Shown here piece by piece: positions 1 through 6,681 of a stretch of 7,082 nt of DNA. The DNA is from Gemmatimonadota bacterium (GTDB lineage: Bacteria; Gemmatimonadota; Gemmatimonadetes; Gemmatimonadales; GWC2-71-9). The first letter of the stretch is position 1. The number at the start of each line of letters is the position of its first letter. The notes beneath the pieces are model-generated. The model was given only the letters and a program-made list of their open reading frames with translations. It made no database searches and had not been told where the DNA came from. The translations under genes were made by a program, and so were the position numbers. The stretch lies in contig JANYAG010000052.1 in assembly GCA_025361465.1 (NCBI GenBank), positions 1 through 7,082 of the forward strand, written 5' to 3'.

Positions 1-148
1 CGCCCTGCTGCCGCCTGACAATGCGACGGGCAACTTCACCAAGGTCGTCCAGCGCGTCCCCGTCCGCATCGCGGTCGAGGGCGCCGCCGACCCGGCGCAC
101 CCGCTCCGCCCGGGGATGTCGGTGTCGGTGGACATCGAGACCCGCTGA
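1..148 (+). CDS. emrA: C-terminal end of EmrA/HlyD-type membrane fusion (adaptor) protein, partial
   Basis: This is the tail of a gene that starts before the window; the frame reads from base 2 to a TGA at 146-148 and gives 48 residues. The visible peptide begins ALLPPDNATGNFTKVVQRVP and continues with VRI, then a GMSVSVDI stretch just before the end. The 'LLPP-NATGNFTKVVQR-PVRI' block and the closing 'L-PGMSV-V-I' strand are the hallmark C-terminal beta-barrel segment of EmrA-like HlyD-family adaptors. Such proteins are anchored in the inner membrane and link a DHA2 exporter to an outer-membrane channel. The EmrB-like gene 19 bp downstream on the same strand supports the pairing. Substrate cannot be read from this fragment. 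Confidence 0.88.
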   Translation, partial: ALLPPDNATGNFTKVVQRVPVRIAVEGAADPAHPLRPGMSVSVDIETR

Positions 149-167
149 CCAGCCGAACGACGCGTCG

Positions 168-1760
168 ATGACCGCCATCGCCCTGCGCCCGCCGCGCGCG
201 AACATCCGCAGCCGCGAAGAGATCTATCGCGCGCGGTATCTCATCGCGTTCGTCGTCACCCTGGCGAGCGTCCTCGAACTGGTGGACACCAGCATCGTCA
301 ACGTGGCCATCCCGCACATGATGGGCACGCTCGGAGTCACGCTCGACGAGATCGCCTGGGTCAGCACGGGATACATCGTCGCCAACGTCATCATCCTCCC
401 GCTCACCAGCTGGCTCAGCGATCGGTTCGGGCGGCGCAACTACTACACCGGCTCGATCGTGCTCTTCACCACCGCCTCGTTCTTCTGCGGTCACGCCGGG
501 TCGCTGGAATCGCTGATCTTCTGGCGCGTGGTGCAGGGCATCGGCGGCGGCGCGCTGATTTCGACGGCGCAGGCGATTCTCTTCGACGTCTTCCCCAAGG
601 AAGAGCGCGGCACCTCGACGGCGATCTTCGGCATCGGGGTGATGGTCGGTCCGCTGCTCGGGCCAACGCTCGGCGGCTGGCTGACGGAGAACTACTCCTG
701 GCCGTGGATCTTCTACATCAACCTTCCCCTCGGCGTGCTGGCCGGCTTGCTCTGCTGGGAGTATGTCCCCGAGCCCTCGGCCAAGGTGCAGCGGCGGGAT
801 GGCATCGACTGGCTGGGGCTCTTCCTGCTGGCGCTGGGCATCGGCTCGCTGCAGATCATGCTGGAGCGCGGCCAGTCACAGGACTGGTTCGACTCGCGCG
901 AAATCGTGACCGAGGCGATCCTGGCGGTGGTCGGGATCGTGGCATTCGTCTGGCGCGAGCTGCTCGCCGAGCATCCGATGGTGGACCTGCGGATCCTGAA
1001 GCAGCGGCAGATGGCGGTGGGTGTCACCTTCGCAATGGTGCTCGGCTTTGCGCTCTATGCATCGGTGTTCGTGCTGCCGGTGTTCCTGCAGGGGCTGCTG
1101 CACTACTCGGCGTTCGACACCGGGATGATCATGTTCCCCGGGGCGATCGCCAGCGGGATCACCATGGCGTTCGTCGGCAAGGTGGTGCGGAAGATCGATG
1201 CCCGGAAGCTGGTGGTGAGCGGCGTGCTGCTCTATCTCGTCTCGATGATCCAGCACTCACGCTGGACGCTCGAAATCGGCACGCACGACACCCTGCTGCC
1301 GATCATCTTGCGAGGCATCGGGATGGGGCTGGTGTTCGTGCCGCTCACCGGGCTGACGGTGGCCGACCTCAAGCCGCAGCAGATGGCGCAGGGCACCGGC
1401 CTCTTCAACCTGTCGCGGCAACTCGGTGGTTCGCTCGGCATCGCGGCGGCGGCGGCGCTCGTCACCCATTTCACGGAAGAGGCGCGCGGCGGCTTGTTGC
1501 CGCACCTCGGTGCGTCTGACCCCATAGTGCAAGGATGGCTCGGGCGGGTGACGGAAGGATTGCAGCACCTGGGAGCGTCAACCCAACAGGCGCAGGCGCG
1601 AGCGCTGCAGATCCTCTCGCTCAAGGTGCAGCAGCAGGCGGCGCTGCTGGCCTATGACAAGATCTACCTCACCATGGGTGTGCTGTTTACCTGCGCGCTG
1701 CCGCTACTGCTGCTCTTCCGAACTGGGCGGGTGGCGGGGGGGAAGGTCGACGCGCATTGA
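168..1760 (+). CDS. emrB: DHA2-family MFS multidrug exporter, EmrB/QacA type
   Basis: A 530-residue integral membrane protein, close in length to the usual 500-530 of 14-TM DHA2 drug:H+ antiporters. Family motifs are in order: the D1-type segment in TM1 (LELVDTSIVNVAIP, residues 36-49), loop 2-3 motif A (LSDRFGRR, 83-90), the motif-B arginine stretch (RVVQGIGGG, 120-128) and antiporter motif C (GPLLGPTLGGWL, 161-172). Many further hydrophobic segments follow to the C-terminus. The ATG at 168 was chosen because the MTAIALRPPR start lies directly after the adaptor gene's stop and just before the family-typical region. An upstream in-frame ATG at 21 would only add a basic, Arg/Ser-rich translation of the adaptor's coding sequence. 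No strong Shine-Dalgarno is visible; coupling to the upstream gene (19 bp) is likely. It probably exports toxic hydrophobic compounds together with the EmrA-like adaptor; the substrate is unknown. Confidence 0.93.
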   Translation: MTAIALRPPRANIRSREEIYRARYLIAFVVTLASVLELVDTSIVNVAIPHMMGTLGVTLDEIAWVSTGYIVANVIILPLTSWLSDRFGRRNYYTGSIVLFTTASFFCGHAGSLESLIFWRVVQGIGGGALISTAQAILFDVFPKEERGTSTAIFGIGVMVGPLLGPTLGGWLTENYSWPWIFYINLPLGVLAGLLCWEYVPEPSAKVQRRDGIDWLGLFLLALGIGSLQIMLERGQSQDWFDSREIVTEAILAVVGIVAFVWRELLAEHPMVDLRILKQRQMAVGVTFAMVLGFALYASVFVLPVFLQGLLHYSAFDTGMIMFPGAIASGITMAFVGKVVRKIDARKLVVSGVLLYLVSMIQHSRWTLEIGTHDTLLPIILRGIGMGLVFVPLTGLTVADLKPQQMAQGTGLFNLSRQLGGSLGIAAAAALVTHFTEEARGGLLPHLGASDPIVQGWLGRVTEGLQHLGASTQQAQARALQILSLKVQQQAALLAYDKIYLTMGVLFTCALPLLLLFRTGRVAGGKVDAH

Positions 1761-1775
1761 CGAGAAACGATAGAC

Positions 1776-1796
1776 GAGAAGCGAGAAGCGAGAAGC
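1776..1796. repeat. Three tandem copies of heptamer GAGAAGC
   Basis: GAGAAGC occurs at 1776-1782, 1783-1789 and 1790-1796 without interruption, with a degenerate relative (GAGAAAC) at 1762-1768. It lies in the 65-bp gap between the convergent efflux gene and the GWxTD-type gene. A weak stem is possible between CGAGA (1789-1793) and TCTCG (1805-1809), but there is no T-run, so I do not call a terminator. Function is unknown; it is a simple-sequence repeat prone to slippage. Confidence 0.8.
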
Positions 1797-1825
1797 GCGG
1801 GACCTCTCGACCCCTTATGAGCAGT

Positions 1826-4240
1826 TCATTTCACTACCGTCATCCACCCCACCGCCTTCACTGTCTCCCCCGCCCCGCTCACGGTGAGCTGCACGCGGTA
1901 GCGGCCGGGTTCGAGATTCTGGAGGCCGAGGGTGCGCTGCACCTCGAGGCGAGTTGCCCCGGCGGTAAGTGGCGCCGCGATTCGCAGTCGCGGAGGACGC
2001 TTTGGATCGTCGTCACTCTTGTAGAACTCGAACGCCGTCTGGCAAGTAGCCCCGGAGGTCAAACCCGACAGCTGGAAGTAGACCTCCGCCGCTCCGCCCT
2101 TGGGGTACGCGTTCAGCGGATTGAGGGGAACCACCGTGGCACCCGAGTTCCAGCGCACACCGCTCCCTTCGCGGCCCAGGACTAGGTCGCTGACGGCAAG
2201 CCGAGTCGAGGCGCGGGGAGCCGTCACCTTACCGAGGTGGGCGACCGCCCCACGACCATCCTCCTGGGTGATCACGAGTGAAACGGTGTAGGTACCTTCA
2301 GGAACGGGAAGCTCGAGGGCACCCATGATGAACTGACCCTCCACCAACGCCGCGTTCGTGACAAACTGGCGCAAAGTGTCGAGGCCCGTCCGGTGCCCAT
2401 TCCGAAAATCGAGCGCCATCAATTGGAAATGCACCGGATAAACGGTACGACCGTTTGCCGAGACTGACGCGAGCTGCCCACCTGGAATGGCGAAGGCTAC
2501 CACAAGTCGGGGAGACCCTCCCGTCGCCCGGTCGAGGCCGAGAATCTGCAAGGTTGGCGTCACCTCGCGCGTGAAGTCGCGGTGGTAGCTGTCAGTAGCG
2601 GTCCCGGTGTCGATTTGAGCGCGTCCCTTATCACGGGCGCGGGTGATGGCATCGGTTGAGCGGCGCTCGCCCTCGACTCGGAGCTCATGGTTCAGGACAC
2701 CCGGATCGCCTTCATCCACGACACGGTTGCTGAGGGGACAGAGACTCCTTTCAAGATGACAGACCTGGACCAAGTCCGGTGCGGGAAGAGTGATCAGCGT
2801 GGGGACCAAGACCGAGGCTCCAGCCACTCCGTCAAAATCCACATCACGAAACTGGAACACCAGCGAGGTGCCCGGGAACTCATAGCGCCAGACCTCGATC
2901 GCATCCCCGCCGACAGTAGCTGCTCGTTGGGTTGGCTCTCCATGCCGAACCCAGATCACACCCCGGTCATCGACCAGGTCTTGAATGGGCCGATAGTAGC
3001 GGAAGGGAGACTCGCTGCCGATCGACTTCGAATCGCGAACAAACCGGCCGAGCGCTTCCGGGTCATCGCTGTCCTTCAACACAGCTTTCGCCGACCTCAC
3101 CAGTGGTGGGTTGAGGGTCACCTGGGGTTGCGCAATAATGGGCGGCGCCTTCCAAGCTCTTTCCCGTGCCGCGTACTCCTTCCCCAGATCCACGGGATGG
3201 GCAGGCATCGTCAACACGATCTGCCGGCCGGTCTGCGGCAGCATCAATCGAAAATGGGATAGGGCAAAAGAGACCCGACGGTAATGCTCGACAAGGCGCT
3301 CACCGTCGCCGCGACCTTCAGCAATGTCACGTCTCGCCCAGAAAATGGCGACGAACAGCTGGCGGCTTCCGGGGGAGAGGGTGTCCCAGATAGCCAGCTC
3401 TGTGTTTGTCGCCACCCAACTCAACCCCTGCCGGTATGCACGGTGCGCGGCCTCAGACGCGACCCCTGCACCGGATAAAAGCGCCGTGCGCCCCGCGACC
3501 GGTTCTCCATGCTGGTAGAGACTCTGAGCCAGATCGAGCAAGACCACGCCAGTATCGACTCCGCCGATCGACAATGCACGTCGCTGCAGGGCGATCGCGG
3601 AGTCCAGACTGCCCGCCTCCCGTTCGGCTCTAGCCGCCGCGGCCAAGGCCGGCCCGCTTAGCATTGCCCGAACACGTCGAAGCGTCGTAACTCTGTTCCT
3701 GTAGTAGTCCGCGGACTCGCGAGGGAGCGGCGCGAGCGCGAGGGCGTTGGCCGCGGCGGCGAACCTGGGGTCCATTTCCAAGGCATGCACTAAGGCGTTG
3801 TTTGCCCCCAGCAGGTTACTGGATCCTGTCGGCTGCAACGGCCCTTCTCGCGCCAGGACTCCGGTCCGAACGAGGATCAGCCGCGCCTCCCCGAGCAGGA
3901 ACCACCAAGCTGACGACTGGCCTTGCGTCGTGGCAATCTCCCGTTCAGCGGTGTCACGCACGGCGCGCGCGCGCGTGCCATCCGAATCGCGTTGGGCTAA
4001 TCGAATCCCAACCAGGCCCCGACACAACGCAGCATCTTGGCCGGACAGCCTTGCGCACATTCTGCCATCCACCTGAACAGGCGAGGCAGAGTCGACCGCG
4101 ATGGCCATCATCAAGGTTTGCAGCGCTGGAGGTACATCCGGGTCTTGTGCTGCGATCGGCACGCAAAGAAAGGTCAGTAGCGGGAGTACGCGGAGCACCC
4201 GACGATGGCAACTCACAGAGGCAACCCGGGACCTAGCCAT
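1826..4240 (-). CDS. Secreted GWxTD-domain-like protein with TPR-like N-terminal region
   Basis: An 804-residue protein with an N-terminal export signal: basic n-region, hydrophobic LPLLTFLCVP around residues 19-28, likely cleavage near AA-QD at 31-32. Residues about 60-270 are Ala/Arg/Leu-rich helical pairs resembling TPR repeats (for example 'ALVHALEMDPRFAAAANALA'). Residues 290-460 carry recognisable GWxTD-domain elements: FWARRD (300-305), HYRRVSFA..HF (319-330), DRGVIWVRHGEP (425-436) and EVWRYEFP (449-456). The eponymous GW-x-TD just before DRG is replaced by DLVDD, and about 90 extra residues separate HF from DRG. Residues 560-804 are beta-rich, Ig-like strands and include RLAVSDLVLG (680-689), a segment typical of the C-terminal half of GWxTD proteins. 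The molecular role of this family is not established. The ATG at 4240 gives the complete signal peptide; no clear Shine-Dalgarno precedes it. It lies 74 bp after the lipoprotein gene and may be co-transcribed. Confidence 0.8.
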   Translation of the reverse strand: MARSRVASVSCHRRVLRVLPLLTFLCVPIAAQDPDVPPALQTLMMAIAVDSASPVQVDGRMCARLSGQDAALCRGLVGIRLAQRDSDGTRARAVRDTAEREIATTQGQSSAWWFLLGEARLILVRTGVLAREGPLQPTGSSNLLGANNALVHALEMDPRFAAAANALALAPLPRESADYYRNRVTTLRRVRAMLSGPALAAAARAEREAGSLDSAIALQRRALSIGGVDTGVVLLDLAQSLYQHGEPVAGRTALLSGAGVASEAAHRAYRQGLSWVATNTELAIWDTLSPGSRQLFVAIFWARRDIAEGRGDGERLVEHYRRVSFALSHFRLMLPQTGRQIVLTMPAHPVDLGKEYAARERAWKAPPIIAQPQVTLNPPLVRSAKAVLKDSDDPEALGRFVRDSKSIGSESPFRYYRPIQDLVDDRGVIWVRHGEPTQRAATVGGDAIEVWRYEFPGTSLVFQFRDVDFDGVAGASVLVPTLITLPAPDLVQVCHLERSLCPLSNRVVDEGDPGVLNHELRVEGERRSTDAITRARDKGRAQIDTGTATDSYHRDFTREVTPTLQILGLDRATGGSPRLVVAFAIPGGQLASVSANGRTVYPVHFQLMALDFRNGHRTGLDTLRQFVTNAALVEGQFIMGALELPVPEGTYTVSLVITQEDGRGAVAHLGKVTAPRASTRLAVSDLVLGREGSGVRWNSGATVVPLNPLNAYPKGGAAEVYFQLSGLTSGATCQTAFEFYKSDDDPKRPPRLRIAAPLTAGATRLEVQRTLGLQNLEPGRYRVQLTVSGAGETVKAVGWMTVVK

Positions 4241-4292
4241 GAGAGATCGGAGTCGAGGAGAATTCTGGTCGGGTGAATGATACCACTATCGA

Positions 4293-4305
4293 CGGTTCGG
4301 TCATG
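4293..4305 (-). repeat. 13-nt sequence shared with the region upstream of the DsbA-like gene
   Basis: On the minus strand this reads CATGACCGAACCG, identical to 5884-5896 on the plus strand. Here it lies in the gap between the lipoprotein and GWxTD-type genes, 52 bp before the GWxTD start. One 13-nt match somewhere in a 7-kb window is about what chance allows; the matching position relative to two genes is the only reason to list it. Confidence 0.3.
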
Positions 4306-4314
4306 ACACATTCG

Positions 4315-5334
4315 CTACTGAAGGGTTCCGAGGCGGAACCGTCTTGATGCGGCCCACTGCAGCAATACCACTGCCGCGCCAGAGCCGCCGAGCGCGACAG
4401 GTATTCCATCGCCATTATCGGGCCCATCAGACACAAACCGGACCGAGTCGATTTCGAGCTCCTGCAGGTCAAGCATGATCCATGCTTCCCCATGACGGGG
4501 TAGTGTCAGCCGCAGAAAGACCCAACGCCCCCGCCAGCTTCCAACAAATGAATAGGGGATGTGCGGAAAATTCGCTACCCTTAACTTGGTCGCAACAGGA
4601 GCAAAGACCTGCGAAGCAAGGGAGGCAGCCCGTTCCCGCAACCCGATTGGCAAACAGCCGAGCAGCACAGCGGACCCGTTTGAAAGGCTCAAACTGGCGA
4701 TGCACCCATCCAAGTCCTGGAATGCCAGGACCTGCTGCTCAGTAGGCTGTATGAGCGATACCTCCCCGTGCGCTCGCCACGAGAAATCGGTGAAAATGGA
4801 TTGGACCGAGCCATTTCTACGCCAATATTTCAGTTCGAGCTTTCCGCGCCTCACCAGTGCGCTCAGAACGACTCCCCCAAGCCCCAAGACGGTACTGCCC
4901 TTCATCTGAGTGGGAATTCGCAGCTCACCCTGTTGCCGCCCAGCAGAGTCAAACATCACGACCACGCGCTTGGCGACATCGAGGACCACCAGGGTGTCAC
5001 CAGCGAACGCCAGCGCCCGCGGCATGACGACTTCGCCCGGGCCAAACCCCCATCCGCCAACCCTTCGAATGCCCTTTTCAGTCACCAGGGTGATGGGAGG
5101 CAGATGTCGGTCTGAACCGATCCCACCGACCACACGCCGCGCTGAGTTGCTTGCAGCCCCCCCGACAGCGATTTGCGTTGGGAAATTCGGGTTAGTCGAA
5201 TCCGACAACATCTCGAACCAGCGAACGGTTATCCTGTGGACAGGCCCCATCACAAAATCACGTGACGGTGGCGACGGGGACCCGCAGCCACAGAGAACCA
5301 CCCCAACGGCGGCCGGGTAGGCCAGGCGACTCAC
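4315..5334 (-). CDS. Lipoprotein, probable six-bladed beta-propeller
   Basis: A 339-residue protein starting at a GTG (5332-5334), the only usable in-frame start before an upstream stop. The N-terminus is a short lipoprotein signal ending in LCGC with the lipidated Cys at residue 17; Cys at the -2 position is unusual, but the hydrophobic stretch AAVGVVL and the GSPSPPS linker after it fit. Residues 92-105 carry GGWGFGPGEVVMP, the G-x-G-x-GPGE-P signature seen before a blade in NHL/6-bladed-propeller lipoproteins. It is followed by DTLVVLDVAKRVVVMFDSAG (113-132), a typical blade with hairpin strands ('D..-RV-VFD--G'). The rest is beta-rich without catalytic motifs. Anchoring in the periplasm or outer membrane is expected. 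Such propellers usually bind ligands or partner proteins; the partner is unknown, but the adjacent secreted Cys-rich protein is a candidate. A second plausible view is a standalone hypothetical lipoprotein. Confidence 0.75.
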   Translation of the reverse strand: MSRLAYPAAVGVVLCGCGSPSPPSRDFVMGPVHRITVRWFEMLSDSTNPNFPTQIAVGGAASNSARRVVGGIGSDRHLPPITLVTEKGIRRVGGWGFGPGEVVMPRALAFAGDTLVVLDVAKRVVVMFDSAGRQQGELRIPTQMKGSTVLGLGGVVLSALVRRGKLELKYWRRNGSVQSIFTDFSWRAHGEVSLIQPTEQQVLAFQDLDGCIASLSLSNGSAVLLGCLPIGLRERAASLASQVFAPVATKLRVANFPHIPYSFVGSWRGRWVFLRLTLPRHGEAWIMLDLQELEIDSVRFVSDGPDNGDGIPVALGGSGAAVVLLQWAASRRFRLGTLQ

Positions 5335-5404
5335 GATGGACTGACAGCCTGAATCACGATGTGCAATCCGGCCTCATGCCCCGATCGATCCAGAATGGAG
5401 CCGT

Positions 5405-5418
5405 GGCGGACCACCGCC
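5405..5418. other. Small GC hairpin between the Cys-rich gene and the lipoprotein gene
   Basis: GGCGG-ACCA-CCGCC forms a perfect 5-bp stem with a 4-base loop in the 119-bp gap (5335-5453) between two minus-strand genes. An alternative pairing, GTGG-CGGA-CCAC, overlaps it. There is no T-run on either side, so if it acts at all it could reduce read-through or stabilise the upstream message rather than be a classical terminator. Chance occurrence in GC-rich DNA is quite possible. Confidence 0.25.
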
Positions 5419-5453
5419 CGAATCAGCCAAAGTACCACATACCTCTGCCAGCC

Positions 5454-5732
5454 TCACGCGGCGCATGCCATGGAGAATGCGAACCCCAAGTTATTCACCC
5501 AGGCGCAGTCGGCTTCATACTCACTGAGATTGTAGTACCCAACACCATCCTCTTGACGCGACAACACGTACCATGACTCGTTACCGAAATAGCAGGGCGA
5601 CTGGAAGGCGACACACTGCAGGTCCAACGTAAAGAAGGGGCAGCACGGAGGTGACTGCGAGGCTTCTGCGGGACGCGAGATGAATCCGAGCACGACGATA
5701 TAGGCTGACAACCACGCGAGCCGGTGACGCAT
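5454..5732 (-). CDS. Small secreted cysteine-rich protein (92 aa, unknown family)
   Basis: I do not recognise the family. The reading is supported by a good ribosome-binding site and a textbook signal peptide: MRHR n-region, hydrophobic LAWLSAYIVVLGFI (5-18), then AEA-SQ with predicted cleavage after Ala24. The mature part would be about 68 residues with six cysteines at 30, 31, 40, 47, 76 and 90, an even number compatible with three disulfides. It starts with a CC pair (SPPCCPFF) and is otherwise rich in aromatic residues (Trp54, Trp78 and several Tyr and Phe), with no obvious catalytic motif. It is transcribed divergently from a DsbA-like thiol oxidoreductase across 189 bp, and is followed on its own strand by a propeller lipoprotein. 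Likely an exported, disulfide-stabilised peptide; it could be a signalling or antagonistic factor or a surface-bound ligand, none of which the sequence proves. The overlapping minus-strand frame at 5495-5761 lacks these traits. Confidence 0.72.
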   Translation of the reverse strand: MRHRLAWLSAYIVVLGFISRPAEASQSPPCCPFFTLDLQCVAFQSPCYFGNESWYVLSRQEDGVGYYNLSEYEADCAWVNNLGFAFSMACAA

Positions 5733-5738
5733 TTGGGA

Positions 5739-5743
5739 CTCCT
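5739..5743 (-). promoter_or_regulatory. Ribosome-binding site of the Cys-rich protein gene
   Basis: On the minus strand AGGAG lies six bases (TCCCAA) before the ATG at 5730-5732. It is the best Shine-Dalgarno match in the window's right part. It decides this start and supports the small gene as real, because the competing overlapping frame has no such site. Confidence 0.75.
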
Positions 5744-5817
5744 ATGGACGTGTTGAATCAAATCGGGGTGTACTCCCGGGTATGTCTCCCGAGGCTACAA
5801 GGCAGCTCAAGACACCA

Positions 5818-5837
5818 CAATCCGGAAATCCGGATTG
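5818..5837. promoter_or_regulatory. 8-bp inverted repeat (candidate operator) at the centre of the divergent intergenic region
   Basis: CAATCCGG-AAAT-CCGGATTG is a perfect 8-bp inverted repeat with a 4-base spacer; it also reads as two direct copies of AATCCGGA (5819-5834). It lies at the middle of the 189-bp gap between the divergent Cys-rich and DsbA-like genes, 85 bp from one start and 84 bp from the other. A second site with the same inner arms (TCCGG-N4-CCGGA) lies at 6682-6697. The geometry (dyad of about 20 bp, short spacer) fits a dimeric helix-turn-helix regulator; the LuxR-type protein downstream is a natural candidate. No T-run follows, and it lies between diverging genes, so it is not a terminator. 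Confidence 0.5.
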
Positions 5838-5883
5838 AGCTCTTCGCGCGAGGAGCGCATCGTTGGGTACAGCTTGCGCTCCA

Positions 5884-5896
5884 CATGACCGAACCG
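5884..5896 (+). repeat. 13-nt sequence shared with the region upstream of the GWxTD-type gene
   Basis: CATGACCGAACCG, 25 bp before the DsbA-like start codon, is the plus-strand counterpart of the minus-strand copy at 4293-4305. Flanking bases do not match. It may be coincidence or a short shared regulatory element. Confidence 0.3.
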
Positions 5897-5910
5897 ACCA
5901 AAAAGTCTTC

Positions 5911-5918
5911 AGGCAGGA
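5911..5918 (+). promoter_or_regulatory. Ribosome-binding region of the DsbA-like gene
   Basis: AGGCAGGA precedes the ATG at 5922. The AGGA core is only three bases from the start codon, while the first AGG is eight bases away, so either half could pair with 16S rRNA. It supports the chosen start. Confidence 0.5.
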
Positions 5919-5921
5919 CTC

Positions 5922-6599
5922 ATGAGCGTCAGAGAACGACTGGAGCGGACCGCAACCGCAGCCCTCACTCTGTGTGCGGTCGGGATGACCCTTATGGTGG
6001 CTCGCCGGGAGTTCTGGCCACGACGCACCGGGGGTCGGGCTCCAAGTGTGACTCACCCCATCGCAAATTGGCCCGCTGTTGCAGCGGAAGGGCACCGAGT
6101 CGGATCGGGCACTGCCCGGGTTACCTTGGTTGAGTTCGCCGATTTCCAGTGCCCGGTCTGCGGCACGTTCGCCAGAGGCGCCCTACGCAGCGCCCGAATC
6201 CGATACGGCGACAGCCTCGCGGTGGTATTTCGGCACTGGCCTCTTCCCTACCACCCGCTGGCCTATTCTGCGGCGCATGCGGCGGAGTGCGCCGGTGCCC
6301 AAGGCAGGTTCACGGAATTTGCCGATGCCCTCTTCGACCAGCAGGACTCCCTCGGAGTCAAGTCCTTTGCTGACTTCGCGGCGGATGCCGGAGTGGCAGA
6401 CTTAAGGCAATTCGTTGCTTGTGGCTCCACGAACGACAAGGTCCCGTCGGTCGAACGCGACATGAAGGCTGCGCTCGCGTTGAGAAGTCACGGAACACCG
6501 ACCATTATCATCAACGGTGAGATGTTGAACGGAGTCCCAGATAGCATTCAACTCGACGCGTTGATTCGAAAGGCATTCGTCAAGTTGCATGCAAAGTAG
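5922..6599 (+). CDS. Membrane-anchored DsbA-family thiol:disulfide oxidoreductase (Thioredoxin_4 type)
   Basis: A 225-residue protein. Residues about 10-27 (TATAALTLCAVGMTLMVA) form a single N-terminal membrane anchor or uncleaved signal that places the rest in the periplasm. The thioredoxin fold begins at VTLVEFADFQCPVC with the redox pair Cys77-Pro-Val-Cys80. The cis-proline loop is GTPTIIING (191-199, Pro193). The helical insert has the family's AAEC-A-QG (120-128, Cys123) and FVAC (164-167, Cys167), positions where many DSBA/Thioredoxin_4 proteins carry a second cysteine pair. The length is normal for this family. It should form or shuffle disulfides in exported proteins; its divergent neighbour has six Cys in the mature part and is an obvious potential client. 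No DsbB- or VKOR-like reoxidation partner is in the window. Whether it works as oxidase or reductase/isomerase cannot be decided from the motif alone. Confidence 0.9.
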   Translation: MSVRERLERTATAALTLCAVGMTLMVARREFWPRRTGGRAPSVTHPIANWPAVAAEGHRVGSGTARVTLVEFADFQCPVCGTFARGALRSARIRYGDSLAVVFRHWPLPYHPLAYSAAHAAECAGAQGRFTEFADALFDQQDSLGVKSFADFAADAGVADLRQFVACGSTNDKVPSVERDMKAALALRSHGTPTIIINGEMLNGVPDSIQLDALIRKAFVKLHAK

Positions 6600-6681
6600 A
6601 TCAGCCCCAGTGCCGTAGCGCAACGCGAACGGGAGCACCCGAGAATTTCGGTCCCTGGTTGGGACGCGCCCCAGACGAGCA

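Noticed and set aside
704..1519. Long plus-strand reading frame inside the efflux gene (271 codons)
   Set aside because: It is a frame-shifted reading of the EmrB-like gene with Arg/Ala/Gly-rich, motif-free translation, as usual for GC-rich DNA.
1776..1796. Possible CRISPR-like array
   Set aside because: The units are seven bases, contiguous and without spacers; this is a simple tandem repeat.
1757..2185. Plus-strand frame starting at the end of the efflux gene
   Set aside because: Antisense to the C-terminal part of the GWxTD-type gene; no ribosome-binding site and no recognisable domain.
2687..3262. 191-codon plus-strand frame
   Set aside because: Lies wholly antisense to the GWxTD-domain region, whose minus-strand translation carries the conserved motifs.
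5454..5732. Membership of the NVEALA peptide family
   Set aside because: The NVEALA leader motif is absent and the Cys pattern was not matched; only the gene arrangement is reminiscent.
5495..5761. Overlapping minus-strand frame of 88 codons at the Cys-rich gene
   Set aside because: No ribosome-binding site or signal peptide, and a Ser/Arg-rich random-looking translation; the 92-codon frame has both signals.
5744..6133. 129-codon plus-strand frame across the divergent gap and the start of the DsbA-like gene
   Set aside because: Covers the promoter region and then the DsbA-like gene out of frame; the translation has no domain and the real gene has the CPVC active site in another frame.
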